DNA of 64,000 nt from Alphaproteobacteria bacterium (GTDB lineage Bacteria > Myxococcota_A > UBA796 > GCA-2862545), in the NCBI GenBank assembly GCA_020632885.1, contig JACKEQ010000010.1:1-64000 (forward strand). Direction: 5' to 3'. The notes below the pieces were generated by a model, which made no database searches, was not told the origin of the DNA, and worked only from the letters and a program-made list of their open reading frames with translations. Positions 35,689-44,497 of this stretch are shown piece after piece (the stretch's first letter is position 1; the number at the start of each line of letters is the position of its first letter). A program made the position numbers and the translations under genes.

Positions 35689-37832
35689 AAGCGGTCGCCG
35701 CGCATGGGGACCGTGCTGTTCCCGGGCTCCCACCACGTCGACGTGATCCTGGACGCCGGATCGGACGGGCCGGTCGCCGCATACACCCGCCAGGAGCCCT
35801 CCAGGGGCGCGACCGAGACCTCCACGGGCACGGAGCCGTCCCAGTAGGCCGGATCCGACGGGAAGCCCGGCAACCACACCCGCACGAGCTCACCCCAGCC
35901 GTACACGCTCTGCCCGAGGACCGCCTCCGGGATCAGCTCGACCCGGTCGCCCTCGCCACCCGGGAAGGCCAGGGTGACCGTGTGCTCGCCGGCATGCTCC
36001 AGGAACGACACGGTGGTCGGCTCCGCCGGGCAGCTCGAGTTGCCGACACACTCCGGATCGTCGCAGTCCACGAGCCGGTTGCAGTCGTTGTCCACGCCGT
36101 CCTCGCAGTCCTCGTGCTCCTCGGGCCCCACGTCCGGATCGGTGTCGTCGCAGTCGCCCGCGGTGCCGTACGCGCATCCCTCCAGGTTCGGCGCACCGTC
36201 GCCGTCCGCGTCCTCGCAGTCGGTGCGGCACGACGCCAGCAGGGCCTCCGCGTCCGCGCGCTCGGCCAGCGTCACCGCCTCCTCGCAGGCCGTCCGCGCG
36301 GCCGGATCGCCCTGCTGCGCACAGAGCGATCGGTCCTCGATCTCCAGCGCCGAGAAGGTCAGGCAGTCGCACCGCACCACCGGCGCCTCCACGAGGTCGC
36401 ACTGTGCGCCGTGCCCGATGTACGCGCCCACGGCCAGCTCGCAGGCCGCCCGCGCGGCCGTCGTCATGCCCGCGCACACGAGCACATCGCCCACGCGGGT
36501 CGCCATCTGCAGCAGGCAGATGTCCCGCAGACCCTCGATGGGAACGTCGTCGTCCTCCACCTGGAAGCTCTCGCAGATCGACGGATCCACGAGATCCGCG
36601 TTCGCCGTGACCGCGAGCGCCAGGCAGGCGTTCCGCACCGCGGCGGGGAACTGCAGACAGCGGGACGTCTCTCCGTCCCGGACCGCCACGATGTAGGCGC
36701 AGGTGTCGCGGAGCTCGGCATCGGCGAGGGCGTCGCAGGCGGCCAGGTCCGCGAACCCGTACAGGAAGATCTCGTCCTCGCAGCGCTCCTGATCGCCGGG
36801 ACCGACCCCGTCGCACACCGAGAGGTCACCCGCCGCCCTCGCCTCCGCGGAGATGCAGCGCGCCCGCAGCGGGTCCTCGAGCGTCTCGCAGTACCCCTCC
36901 TCCAGGGCCTGCAGGCACCGCCCCTCGAACCCCGACCAATCGAGCCAGCCGGCGAGCCCGTTGTGCACCTGGACGTCGAAGCAGACCCGGTCGCGCAGCT
37001 CTCCCGGCGGGAGCTCCGCCCAGCGCTCCATCAGGCACGCACCGAGGTCGGGGACGTCGCGGCACCCGGTGTCCGCGTGCACGGCGAACAGCAGGCTGTA
37101 GCAGCTCTCGGGGTCGGCGGACCCGTCACAGGCGCTCCAGTCGCCCGTCGACGCCGCGCTCACGACGGCCTCGCAGCCGTCGCAGGGCTGCTGGGCGAGG
37201 TCCGCCACCGTGGCCGTGGACGGGAAGCGCGCGATCAGGCTCACCACGCACCGCTCGTACGCGTCGTCGTCGAGCACCAGACACTGCTGGAGGCCGTAGC
37301 TCGCCAGCGTCTCGTCGGACCGGGCCTGGAGCTCGATCGCGGGCACCGGCTGCACGGCATCGGCCTCGACCAGCAGGAACCCCTCCACGAACGTGAACTG
37401 CACGACGGGATCGGGGTCCACGACCAGGGTGGGTGCAGGGTCGAACGCCAGCCCGGCCACGTCGGTCGCGAAGCTCTTCGGGATGTCCTCCTGGTGGGTG
37501 ATCTCGCCCAGCGCGTCGGGCCGGATCACGCCGAACTGCAGGCGGAGCGACGCCTCGTAGCTCCCGTCGGGCGCGACCGCGTAGCCCAGGCTGCGCTGGA
37601 ACGACCGGGCGGGGGTGAGCACCTCGACGGGCCAGGATGCATCGAGGGCCTCGGGCACGCCGTCCTGGTCGGCATCCGTGACGCGTGCCTCCGGGAACGT
37701 CGCGCGGGGGCCGGGGGGCAGGAAGCCCAGGATGGGGTCCGGCTCCTCGGTGGGTGTGGGGGGCGGCGGGACCTCGGTGGGCGTGCGCTTGCACCCCAGG
37801 GCGACGACGGCGAGCAGGGTGGACCAGCGCAT
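35610..37832 (-). CDS. Cys-rich lipoprotein with MopE-like metal-binding motif
   Basis: This 740-residue protein has a short signal and a lipobox (VVALGC, Cys14), a Pro/Thr/Glu linker and a DADQDGVPE loop. Residues about 250-560 form a string of 30-40-residue units, each with two Cys spaced by a helix (ERCEDEIFLYGFADLAACDA, NACLALAVTANADLVDPSIC). A MopE-type segment follows, DCDDTDPDVGPEEHEDCEDG then DNDCNRLVDCDDPEC, as in putative copper- or calcium-binding surface proteins. The C-terminal 150 residues look like a beta-sandwich. GGAGGC precedes the ATG. It is likely an outer-surface protein; its ligand is unknown. Confidence 0.8.
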   Translation of the reverse strand: MRWSTLLAVVALGCKRTPTEVPPPPTPTEEPDPILGFLPPGPRATFPEARVTDADQDGVPEALDASWPVEVLTPARSFQRSLGYAVAPDGSYEASLRLQFGVIRPDALGEITHQEDIPKSFATDVAGLAFDPAPTLVVDPDPVVQFTFVEGFLLVEADAVQPVPAIELQARSDETLASYGLQQCLVLDDDAYERCVVSLIARFPSTATVADLAQQPCDGCEAVVSAASTGDWSACDGSADPESCYSLLFAVHADTGCRDVPDLGACLMERWAELPPGELRDRVCFDVQVHNGLAGWLDWSGFEGRCLQALEEGYCETLEDPLRARCISAEARAAGDLSVCDGVGPGDQERCEDEIFLYGFADLAACDALADAELRDTCAYIVAVRDGETSRCLQFPAAVRNACLALAVTANADLVDPSICESFQVEDDDVPIEGLRDICLLQMATRVGDVLVCAGMTTAARAACELAVGAYIGHGAQCDLVEAPVVRCDCLTFSALEIEDRSLCAQQGDPAARTACEEAVTLAERADAEALLASCRTDCEDADGDGAPNLEGCAYGTAGDCDDTDPDVGPEEHEDCEDGVDNDCNRLVDCDDPECVGNSSCPAEPTTVSFLEHAGEHTVTLAFPGGEGDRVELIPEAVLGQSVYGWGELVRVWLPGFPSDPAYWDGSVPVEVSVAPLEGSWRVYAATGPSDPASRITSTWWEPGNSTVPMRGDRFYWLYILPDVGTEKLEVLQLKGELLP

Positions 37833-37873
37833 GTGGAGCCTCCGGGCGACCTGCGTGCAAGCGCCGTACCGCC

Positions 37874-38806
37874 CTACCTCGTCCGCGCGTTCGGCCAGGG
37901 CCCGTAGGGGTCGCGGGTCCGCCGGCGGACGCCCACCCCGCGCTGCGGTCCCGCTTCGCGCGCGGGGACCTCGCTCTCGGGCACGCAGACGGCTTCCGGG
38001 ACGCAGGTCTCGGTGGCCCTCACCCAGGACATCCTGCACAGGGCGACGGCCAGCTCGCCGCATTGCGCCGCACAGAGCCCGTCCGCGGCTGACGAGGGTG
38101 GTGGGCACGACCGTTCCGGCCACCAGTGGCTGCCCGAGCGGCCGAGGGTCGCCCGCAGCTCCTCCTCGCCCCAGATCATGACCCCCACGGCATCCTCCCG
38201 CGCGGGAGAGAACGCGCAGTCCGTGCAGCGCACGCCGTAGTTCGCGTCGTACACGGCTCCTCGCGTCCCACTGGCCGGGCTGACCCCGAGGAACCGCACC
38301 CGCACGAGATGGAGGTCGCGGCCCCAGTGGGACACGGCGTCCACGGCGGGCAGGGGGGACGCTTCGATCTCGACATCCGTGAGGCGGGCCTCGGCATCGC
38401 GGAGGACGAGCTGGCCGCCGGCGGCTCCGAGCGCAGAGAGCCGGGCGCCGACGACCTCCACCTCGGCCTCACGCACCCGCAGCGACGGGCCCGTGCTCGC
38501 GATGCTCAGGGCACCGAGCACCACCCGACCCGCACCGGGCACGACATCGATGCAGGGACCCTCGGCCCAGTAGATCACGGTCTCCTCGCGACCCGCACCC
38601 ACGAGGGTGAGCGAACGATCGATGGTGAGGGGCTCCCAATGGAGCCCGGGACCCACCTGGACGACGTCGCAGTCCGGATCCGCCACGGCACGCACGATGG
38701 TGCGGTGCGTGGTTCCGACGATGCAGAGGCCAGCGGCGAGGGCGAAAGGAGACAGAGCGGACCCGGCGAAGGGAACCCCTATCGTCCACGCTCGCGGCGG
38801 GTGCAC
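37874..38806 (-). CDS. Secreted beta-helix-like protein
   Basis: This 310-residue protein appears to have an N-terminal export signal (PFAGSALSPFALAAG) and then repeated short strands typical of right-handed beta-helices (LTIDRSLTLVGAGREETVIY, VVLGALSIASTGPSLRVREA, GGQLVLRDAEARLTDVEIEA). The C-terminal 90 residues contain eight Cys and read as a separate small domain. GTG 38806 is chosen because it lies just 4 bases after the stop of the VWA gene and the signal follows; no ATG is available there. The two genes are probably co-transcribed. The function is unknown. Confidence 0.65.
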   Translation of the reverse strand: MHPPRAWTIGVPFAGSALSPFALAAGLCIVGTTHRTIVRAVADPDCDVVQVGPGLHWEPLTIDRSLTLVGAGREETVIYWAEGPCIDVVPGAGRVVLGALSIASTGPSLRVREAEVEVVGARLSALGAAGGQLVLRDAEARLTDVEIEASPLPAVDAVSHWGRDLHLVRVRFLGVSPASGTRGAVYDANYGVRCTDCAFSPAREDAVGVMIWGEEELRATLGRSGSHWWPERSCPPPSSAADGLCAAQCGELAVALCRMSWVRATETCVPEAVCVPESEVPAREAGPQRGVGVRRRTRDPYGPWPNARTR

Positions 38807-38810
38807 CGCC

Positions 38811-40007
38811 TCAGCGCACGAGGCCCATGCTCCGCATCCGACCGACCGTAGCCGCCTCGACGGCCTCGTCGAAGCCGGCGCTCCCGGCCTTCCGGCGCTC
38901 TTCGCGGGCCTTGGCCAGCCAGGCGTCGCGCTCGGCTGTGATGGTGGCCACCTGCTCCTGGAGTTGGCGGCGCTCGGACAGCCGGCGCTGCAGATCGGCA
39001 TCCCGCTGCGCGGGCGTCATCGCCTGGTAGCTCGCCGGGAGGTCGTGCTCGGGCACCTCCGCGAGAGCCTTCCCGTTCAGGACGTCCCCCACGAGCTCGC
39101 CGCCCCCCGACGCCACACCCGCACCGAGCTTGTTGAGCGCGCTCCGCCGGGATGCCCGCGTGGACAGGCTGCTCGCCCAGTTCCCGAGCACCTTGGCCTC
39201 GTACGCACGACCCTGCTCGTTGCCGTAGGCGAGCCCGTTCTCGGCGAGGCGCCGCTCGAGCACGTCCAGACGCTCGTCGTACGGGGTCTCCATGGCCACG
39301 GCGCCCCCCGACTGCTCGACCGCGGCGAACGCCCCTCCGCCGATACGCGCGAGGGCCGCCAGATCCGAGCGTGCCGACGCCTCCGTCCCGCACAGCACGG
39401 TGTTCACGACGATCCCTCGCTGGGCGGCCCGCTCGGCGAGCGTCCGCGCTGAGACCTGGTCGCGGTAGGGGTGGTCGGGCGCATCGGCCACCACGAACAG
39501 CGTGCGGAAGGCACGGTCGCCACCGGACCACTGGAAGCCATCGAGGGCTTCCTGCATGCCCGCCGCCATGGACTCCGGTGTGTCCCCTCCCCCATCGGGC
39601 TGGAGGCCGGTCAGGAACGCATGGGCGGCGTCGAGATCGTCGGTGGGCGCGAAGGTCCGCGTCACGTAGGCGTCCCCGCGGTCACGGTAGGCCACGAAGC
39701 CCACCCGCACGAGCGGCCGGGGCTCCTGGCTCACCACGGTGTCGAGGATCTGCCAGATGGTGGCCTTGGCCCCCTCCAGCAACCCGCCCATCGAGCCGGT
39801 GGTGTCGACGACGAACACCATGTCCACCACGGGCCGATCCCCCCTCTCCGCCGGAGGGGCCATGGGTGGGGCCACCGGAGGCACCGCGGAGATGGGCTCG
39901 ACGACCGGCGGCGGGGGCTCGACGGGCGCCGGGCGCGGCAGGAGCCGGGGAGCCAGGGCGACGGCGAGGAGCGCGAGGGCGGTGAGGGGCAGGGTGCGGA
40001 CGTTCAC
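38811..40007 (-). CDS. VWA-domain protein, exported or membrane-anchored
   Basis: This 398-residue protein has an N-terminal hydrophobic segment (LPLTALALLAVALAPRLLP), a Pro-rich linker to about residue 55, then a von Willebrand A domain. The metal-ion-dependent adhesion site is intact: DTTGSM (Asp68) with a Thr in DTPESM and a later Asp in ADAPDHP. Residues about 330-370 form a coiled coil rich in Arg/Gln/Glu (DLQRRLSERRQLQEQVATIT). VWA proteins bind partners in a magnesium-dependent way. The stop is 4 bases before the next gene's start. GGAGGTCCC precedes the ATG. Confidence 0.85.
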   Translation of the reverse strand: MNVRTLPLTALALLAVALAPRLLPRPAPVEPPPPVVEPISAVPPVAPPMAPPAERGDRPVVDMVFVVDTTGSMGGLLEGAKATIWQILDTVVSQEPRPLVRVGFVAYRDRGDAYVTRTFAPTDDLDAAHAFLTGLQPDGGGDTPESMAAGMQEALDGFQWSGGDRAFRTLFVVADAPDHPYRDQVSARTLAERAAQRGIVVNTVLCGTEASARSDLAALARIGGGAFAAVEQSGGAVAMETPYDERLDVLERRLAENGLAYGNEQGRAYEAKVLGNWASSLSTRASRRSALNKLGAGVASGGGELVGDVLNGKALAEVPEHDLPASYQAMTPAQRDADLQRRLSERRQLQEQVATITAERDAWLAKAREERRKAGSAGFDEAVEAATVGRMRSMGLVR

Positions 40008-40127
40008 GGGACCTCCAGGGACATGGGCTCAGTACCCGTCCCCGCGGTCGCGGTTCCCTCCGTCGCCGAGGTCGTTACCCAGCGCTTACAGAGCCTCCGT
40101 TCCAGGAGCGCGCGGATAGGGGACCTC

Positions 40128-41072
40128 ATGCTGCTCGCCCTCGCCGCAGTCGCTGCCGACCCGTCCATCGTCCAGGGGGTGACGGTCTCCACGCCCACCT
40201 ACGGTCAGGAGTGGGGCTCGGACGCCATGGCGTCGACCCTCGACGAGCTCGTGTCGGACGGGGTGAACTGGGTGAGCTACCACCCGTACGCCCGCGTGTA
40301 CCGCGATGGTCGGGTCGAGGCGCGGCTCGACGTCCAGGCACCGCCGGACTGGATCGTCCGCCCCATCCGGGAGGCCCACGCGCGGGGCGTGAAGGTCATG
40401 GTGAAGCCCCACCTGGCGTACTGGGGCAGCGGGTTCGGCTGGCGTGGCGACATCACCTTCGACGACCCCGTGGCCCGTGAGCGCTTCTTCCGCGAGTACA
40501 CCGCGTGGATCGAGGCGGTCGCGAGGGTCACGCGCGACGCGGACGCCTTCGTGGTGGGAACGGAGCTCGACGCCACCCTCGCGGACGAGGCGGCCTGGCG
40601 GGAGGTCATCCGTCGGGTGCGGGCGGTGCACGGGGGCCACCTCACCTACGCCGCGAACTGGGACGGGTTCGATCGGGTGCCCTTCTGGGACGCCCTGGAC
40701 GCGGTGGGCGTGCAGGCGTACTTCCCGCTCGTGGGGTCCAGCGGATCCCCGACGGAAGCGGACGTGCACGCCGGCTGGGACCGCGTCCTCCCGCGACTGC
40801 ACCGGGTGAGCGCCCAGACCGGGAAGCCCGTGGTGTTCACGGAGCTCGGCTACGACGAGGGGCCCCAGGCGGCCCGGGAGCCCTGGGCGTCGGGGCGGGG
40901 AGCTCCGGAGCTCCAGCGCATGCTGCTGCGGGTCGCCCTGGAGCGCGTCGCCGCCGACCCGGTCGTGCGCGGCGTCTTCCTCTGGAAGTGGTTCCCCGGG
41001 GAGCTCCCCCATGGAGACTTCCAGGTGAGCCGTCCCGACCTGCGCGCCGTCCTGCGTCGGGCCTGGCGCTGA
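40128..41072 (+). CDS. GH113-like glycoside hydrolase, secreted
   Basis: This 314-residue protein has a minimal signal (MLLALAAVAA) and a TIM-barrel pattern with repeated strands (VNWVSYHPYARVY, GVKVMVKPHLAYWGS, DAFVVGTELDA, VGVQAYFPL, PVVFTELGY). Glu146 (GTELD) and Glu239 (FTELGY) sit where the acid/base and nucleophile lie in GH113 mannanases and related GHL families, and a late FLWKWFPG strand fits the barrel end. It probably cleaves a beta-linked polysaccharide; the actual substrate is unknown. AGGGGAC precedes the ATG. It converges on the next gene with 4 bases between stops. Confidence 0.8.
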   Translation: MLLALAAVAADPSIVQGVTVSTPTYGQEWGSDAMASTLDELVSDGVNWVSYHPYARVYRDGRVEARLDVQAPPDWIVRPIREAHARGVKVMVKPHLAYWGSGFGWRGDITFDDPVARERFFREYTAWIEAVARVTRDADAFVVGTELDATLADEAAWREVIRRVRAVHGGHLTYAANWDGFDRVPFWDALDAVGVQAYFPLVGSSGSPTEADVHAGWDRVLPRLHRVSAQTGKPVVFTELGYDEGPQAAREPWASGRGAPELQRMLLRVALERVAADPVVRGVFLWKWFPGELPHGDFQVSRPDLRAVLRRAWR

Positions 41073-41076
41073 CGCC

Positions 41077-41884
41077 CTACTCGTCCTGCCAGAGCGCGAG
41101 GCCGTAGTACGCCTCGGCCTGCCCGACGCGGGCCACGGTGAAGTCGCCGGCGGTCGCCAGCTCGATGTCGAAGCGACTCACCCACAGCGCACCCGAAGGC
41201 GCGTCCAGTGCCCGGAGCACGCGGCTCGGGACGCGAGCCGAGCCCACGGCACTGTCGAAGGCGCACGCGACCACCTCCGCACCGCCGTCGTCGTAGCCGA
41301 CCATCGTGACCACCGTCGGCAGGGCGTCCGTGCCGTCCCAGACCACCTCGAGGTCCTCCGCGACGGGAACCGGCAGGGGCTCCGACGCCCAGACGGGCTG
41401 TGTGACCGCGAACCGCGGTGGCACGCGGACGGTCGTCGTGAAGGCGGGCACCTCGCCGCCCTCGGCCTGGACGTCCACGGTCTCGCCTCCCGCGAACTGC
41501 GCCGCACCGGGCTCCCAACCGAGGCCGCCATACTCCCCGCTGCCCTCGGCAGGACCGAACGGCGCGCCGTCGATCGTGATCGTTCCGGCCGTGGGGTACG
41601 GCACCGGCGGCGACACGAGGTCGCAGTGCATCGCGCGACACCCGAGCACGTCGCTCCGCTCACGACAGCCCAGCGCATCGGCCCAGAGGTAGGGGTTCAC
41701 GGCCGTCCAGCGCAGGTCGTTCCGGGACTCCCCGAACGCCGCCGCCACGGACGCCTCGGACGTCGGGCGGGTCTCGGTGACGGCAGCCCCGACGACACCG
41801 ACCCGGCCCGCGAGCTCCGGGAGCTGTGATGAGGAGGACGACCGTGGCGGGCAGGAAGCCGACGGGCCGGGCGGTCGAGAGCAT
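41077..41884 (-). CDS. Exported protein, apparently frameshifted near its N-terminus
   Basis: The body (41077-41748 and open to about 41870) encodes a beta-rich domain with Cys pairs (ALGCRERSDVLGCRAMHC). The only good signal peptide, MLSTARPVGFLPATVVLLIT, lies at 41884 in a different frame and runs into the body region. Removing one base of the GGG run (41816-41820, CCC on the coding strand) would join them as VVLLITAPELAGRVGVVG and give 268 residues with a clean signal cleavage site. Without it, the best start in the body frame is GTG at 41748 (223 residues, no signal). It is either a sequencing error or a recent mutation. The function is unknown. Confidence 0.55.
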
Positions 41885-41916
41885 CACCCCATCCTACCCT
41901 GTGCGAGAATCCGGCC

Positions 41917-42480
41917 ATGCTGACCCTCCTGCTCGCCTGCACGGCACCCCTGCCCGGCATCCACCCCTTCACGCCCGGGTGTTCGGGGACCTGGCAGCCC
42001 ACCGACCCCGCCAACCTGGCCCCGCCGCCCATCGAGGTGGTGTTCACCCCCGACGACACGTGGTCCTCGCGCCCACCGGTCCTGGTCGAGCCCGCGGTGA
42101 TCGAGGATCTCGCGCTCACCCAGTGGGCCACCTGGGAGGACACCTCGGCGGACCCGGCCTGCGGCACGCCCATCGTGCGCGGGATCGGCACGGCGACCGT
42201 CGGGATCGAGGGCTTCTCGGGCTCCGGCAGCGTCACCCTCGCGGTGGCGGACGACGGCCGGTACGCCCACAGCGTGGCGAACCTCGAGCTCACGGGCGTG
42301 ACGGGCGACCTGGCGGACCGGCTCACGACCCGGGTCGACTCCACCGGCGCCGAGGAGGGCGCGACCCCCGTGCTCGGCTGGTCGGACCTCGGTGGGGACG
42401 CCACCTACGAGCTCGCCGGTCGCACCGAGCGCTCGAACATCACCATCGATGCGGGCACGGTGACGGCGACCTACGACTGA
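41917..42480 (+). CDS. Small predicted lipoprotein
   Basis: This 187-residue protein starts MLTLLLAC, with a lipobox Cys at residue 8. A second Cys pair lies in the mature part (PGCSGTWQP and PACGTP). The rest is beta-rich with Gly/Thr/Asp strands (GTATVGIEGFSGSGSVTLAV). No longer start is available because the frame closes just upstream. It diverges from the frameshifted gene with 32 bases between starts. No family is recognised. Confidence 0.65.
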   Translation: MLTLLLACTAPLPGIHPFTPGCSGTWQPTDPANLAPPPIEVVFTPDDTWSSRPPVLVEPAVIEDLALTQWATWEDTSADPACGTPIVRGIGTATVGIEGFSGSGSVTLAVADDGRYAHSVANLELTGVTGDLADRLTTRVDSTGAEEGATPVLGWSDLGGDATYELAGRTERSNITIDAGTVTATYD

Positions 42481-42490
42481 CGGGGCCAGA

Positions 42491-43741
42491 TCAGGAGAAG
42501 AGGTACCAGATCGCCATCCCCACGGCCGCCAGCGCCACCCCCGCGATCACGAGGCGCCCCCGACCGCCGGAGCGCTGGGCGTCGAGCTCCGCGAGCCTCT
42601 CGGGAGACACCTGGCAGCGCGACACGAGGTCACCGGTGGCACACCCGACCACCACGTCCACGGGCGACAGGGCCAGCGTGTTCGTCACCAGCCCCACGGC
42701 CCGACCCACGATCTGGGTCGCCTCCTCGCGCACCCCGTACAGCTCGGGCGGATCGGCGGGATCGCTCGTCGCGAACCGGGAGAACCCGTCCTGCAGGTGC
42801 GCGAGCGTCGCAGTCGCATCGATCGGACGGGCGTTGAGCGCGTCGATCATCGAGCGGGCCCAGGCCTCCACGGCCTCCTTCCGTTCCCGACCCAGCGCCG
42901 CGTAGTCGGGCCTGGACGCCGGGACCTCCCGGACGTCGGCCTCCCAGTCCGCCAGGACCTCCGGGTCCACGCTGTAGTCGAGGTCCGCGGACGGGTCGGC
43001 CAGCCAGCGCTTCACCCCCGAGAGCACCTGCACGGCACGGGTGCCCGCGCTCGCGACGTGGAGCGTGAGGAGCTGGGGATCGGCGTCGAACCCGAGGTGG
43101 AGAGGGACCAGGATGGCCCGGATCTCCGCGAGCAGGTCCCGGGCGCGCGGGTCGGTGGCGCGGCCCTCCGCCACCGTGACGATGAGGTGGGTTCCCGCCA
43201 TCCACCAGCCGAAGTCCTCCAGGCCCGTACGCATGTGGAAGCCGACGTCATGCCCGAGGGACTCGTCGTCGACCTGCTGCGCGATGAGCGAGACAGCGCG
43301 CACCAGCCGCGCGCCGATGCGGTGGAGGAGAGCGGCTGCCCCCTCCAGCTCGAGGACCTCGGGGATCAGGTGCTCGACCGCAGTGGCGGTCGCGTCGGCT
43401 GTCTGACGCCGCGACTCCGCTCCCGGATCCGCCGTGCCGCCCTGGGCCGTCAGCACCTTCGACGCCCAGCGGTCGGCCTGGACGCACAACCGGCGCACAG
43501 CGGCCTCGTCGTACTGGACGAGTGCGGAGGCGATGGCCCCCAGGTCCGCGAGCGCCTCGTGCTCGCCGAACACCCCGGGCGTCTGGAGACGGATCCACCG
43601 CTCGGGATCGAGGCCCTCGAGGACGGGCCAAGCGGCGAGCAGCGTCTTGCCCTCCTCGACCTCGTCCGTCACCATCGCCAGCCCCACCGCTCCGACCGCT
43701 CGTCGCAGAGCATGGGTCAGTGGATCCACCTCGTCCTCCAT
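42491..43741 (-). CDS. Tail-anchored protein of unknown function
   Basis: This 416-residue protein is mostly alpha-helical and acidic, with no signal peptide. It ends in a single hydrophobic helix (LVIAGVALAAVGMAIWYLFS) that should anchor it to the inner membrane with the bulk in the cytoplasm. A GAGGAGAGG site precedes the ATG. It is divergent from the gene at 43789, whose start is 47 bases away, so they share a promoter region. I recognise no domain; the helical body (LIPEVLELEGAAALLHRIGA) could be a protein-interaction scaffold. Confidence 0.65.
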   Translation of the reverse strand: MEDEVDPLTHALRRAVGAVGLAMVTDEVEEGKTLLAAWPVLEGLDPERWIRLQTPGVFGEHEALADLGAIASALVQYDEAAVRRLCVQADRWASKVLTAQGGTADPGAESRRQTADATATAVEHLIPEVLELEGAAALLHRIGARLVRAVSLIAQQVDDESLGHDVGFHMRTGLEDFGWWMAGTHLIVTVAEGRATDPRARDLLAEIRAILVPLHLGFDADPQLLTLHVASAGTRAVQVLSGVKRWLADPSADLDYSVDPEVLADWEADVREVPASRPDYAALGRERKEAVEAWARSMIDALNARPIDATATLAHLQDGFSRFATSDPADPPELYGVREEATQIVGRAVGLVTNTLALSPVDVVVGCATGDLVSRCQVSPERLAELDAQRSGGRGRLVIAGVALAAVGMAIWYLFS

Positions 43742-43788
43742 CACCTCTCCTCGCATGGACGTCGTTATGGCGTCCGCCGGAGGAGAGC

Positions 43789-44493
43789 ATGTCGTCTGCG
43801 TGGAGTGTGTTCGCTGTCCCGGCATCCGAGCTCGCGAACATGGGGCGTGCCCTCGCCGGGCTCGAGCTGCAGGACGGCAAGCTGTTCGTCGGCTGGACGC
43901 TGGCCCCCGTCCGCGGCGGTGAGCCGTGGGTCGCCTTCGGCATCGAGCACCAGGGTTGGCGATACGTCGAGCCCGTCAGCGACGACGACCTGCCGCCGTC
44001 CTTCTTCGGAGCCTTCACCCGCCTGGTGAGTGTGTACGGCGCCAGCAACACCGACAGTGTCCTCGTCACCCAGTACGTCCGTGGGACTCCACGCATCCAG
44101 CGTGACACCTGCTATGGCGCCAGCCTGCTCCCGCTCGTCAACGTGCTCGGGTTCGACGTCGTCTCTCTGGGGTCCTGGGGTGGCTTCGGCATCAACCCGC
44201 CGGAGCTCTCGGGCGACTGCCATCCCCTGGATGCCGTGCCCCCGCTCGACGGCTCCGCACGCACCTGCGCCCCGCTGCCCGATCCTCTGGCGATCACGGA
44301 GTCCCTCGAGGAGCTGGAGGCCGCCGCCGGCGGGAGTCCCGAGGCCCGCGCGCGCTGGGCGCTGGCGCTGGTGTACCGGGAGGTGGACGTCTACGAGGGG
44401 ATGGACGTCCTCACGTCGCTGCGCCGGGAGCTCTCGCCGGACAGCCCGGTGGGCCGTGCCGTCCATGCCCTGCTCGACCAGGTGGGCTGGTAG
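43789..44493 (+). CDS. Cytoplasmic protein of unknown function
   Basis: This 234-residue protein has no signal or membrane helix. The N-terminal half has strands with Trp and Gly (LFVGWTLAPVRGGEPWVAFG). The middle contains two Cys (RDTCYGAS, SGDCHPLD), and residues about 165-230 form helices resembling a TPR-like pair (EARARWALALVYREVDVYEG). AGGAGAG precedes the ATG. The tight head-to-head arrangement with the tail-anchored gene (47 bases) suggests joint regulation. It converges on the lipid operon with 4 bases between stops. Confidence 0.6.
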   Translation: MSSAWSVFAVPASELANMGRALAGLELQDGKLFVGWTLAPVRGGEPWVAFGIEHQGWRYVEPVSDDDLPPSFFGAFTRLVSVYGASNTDSVLVTQYVRGTPRIQRDTCYGASLLPLVNVLGFDVVSLGSWGGFGINPPELSGDCHPLDAVPPLDGSARTCAPLPDPLAITESLEELEAAAGGSPEARARWALALVYREVDVYEGMDVLTSLRRELSPDSPVGRAVHALLDQVGW

Positions 44494-44497
44494 GCGT

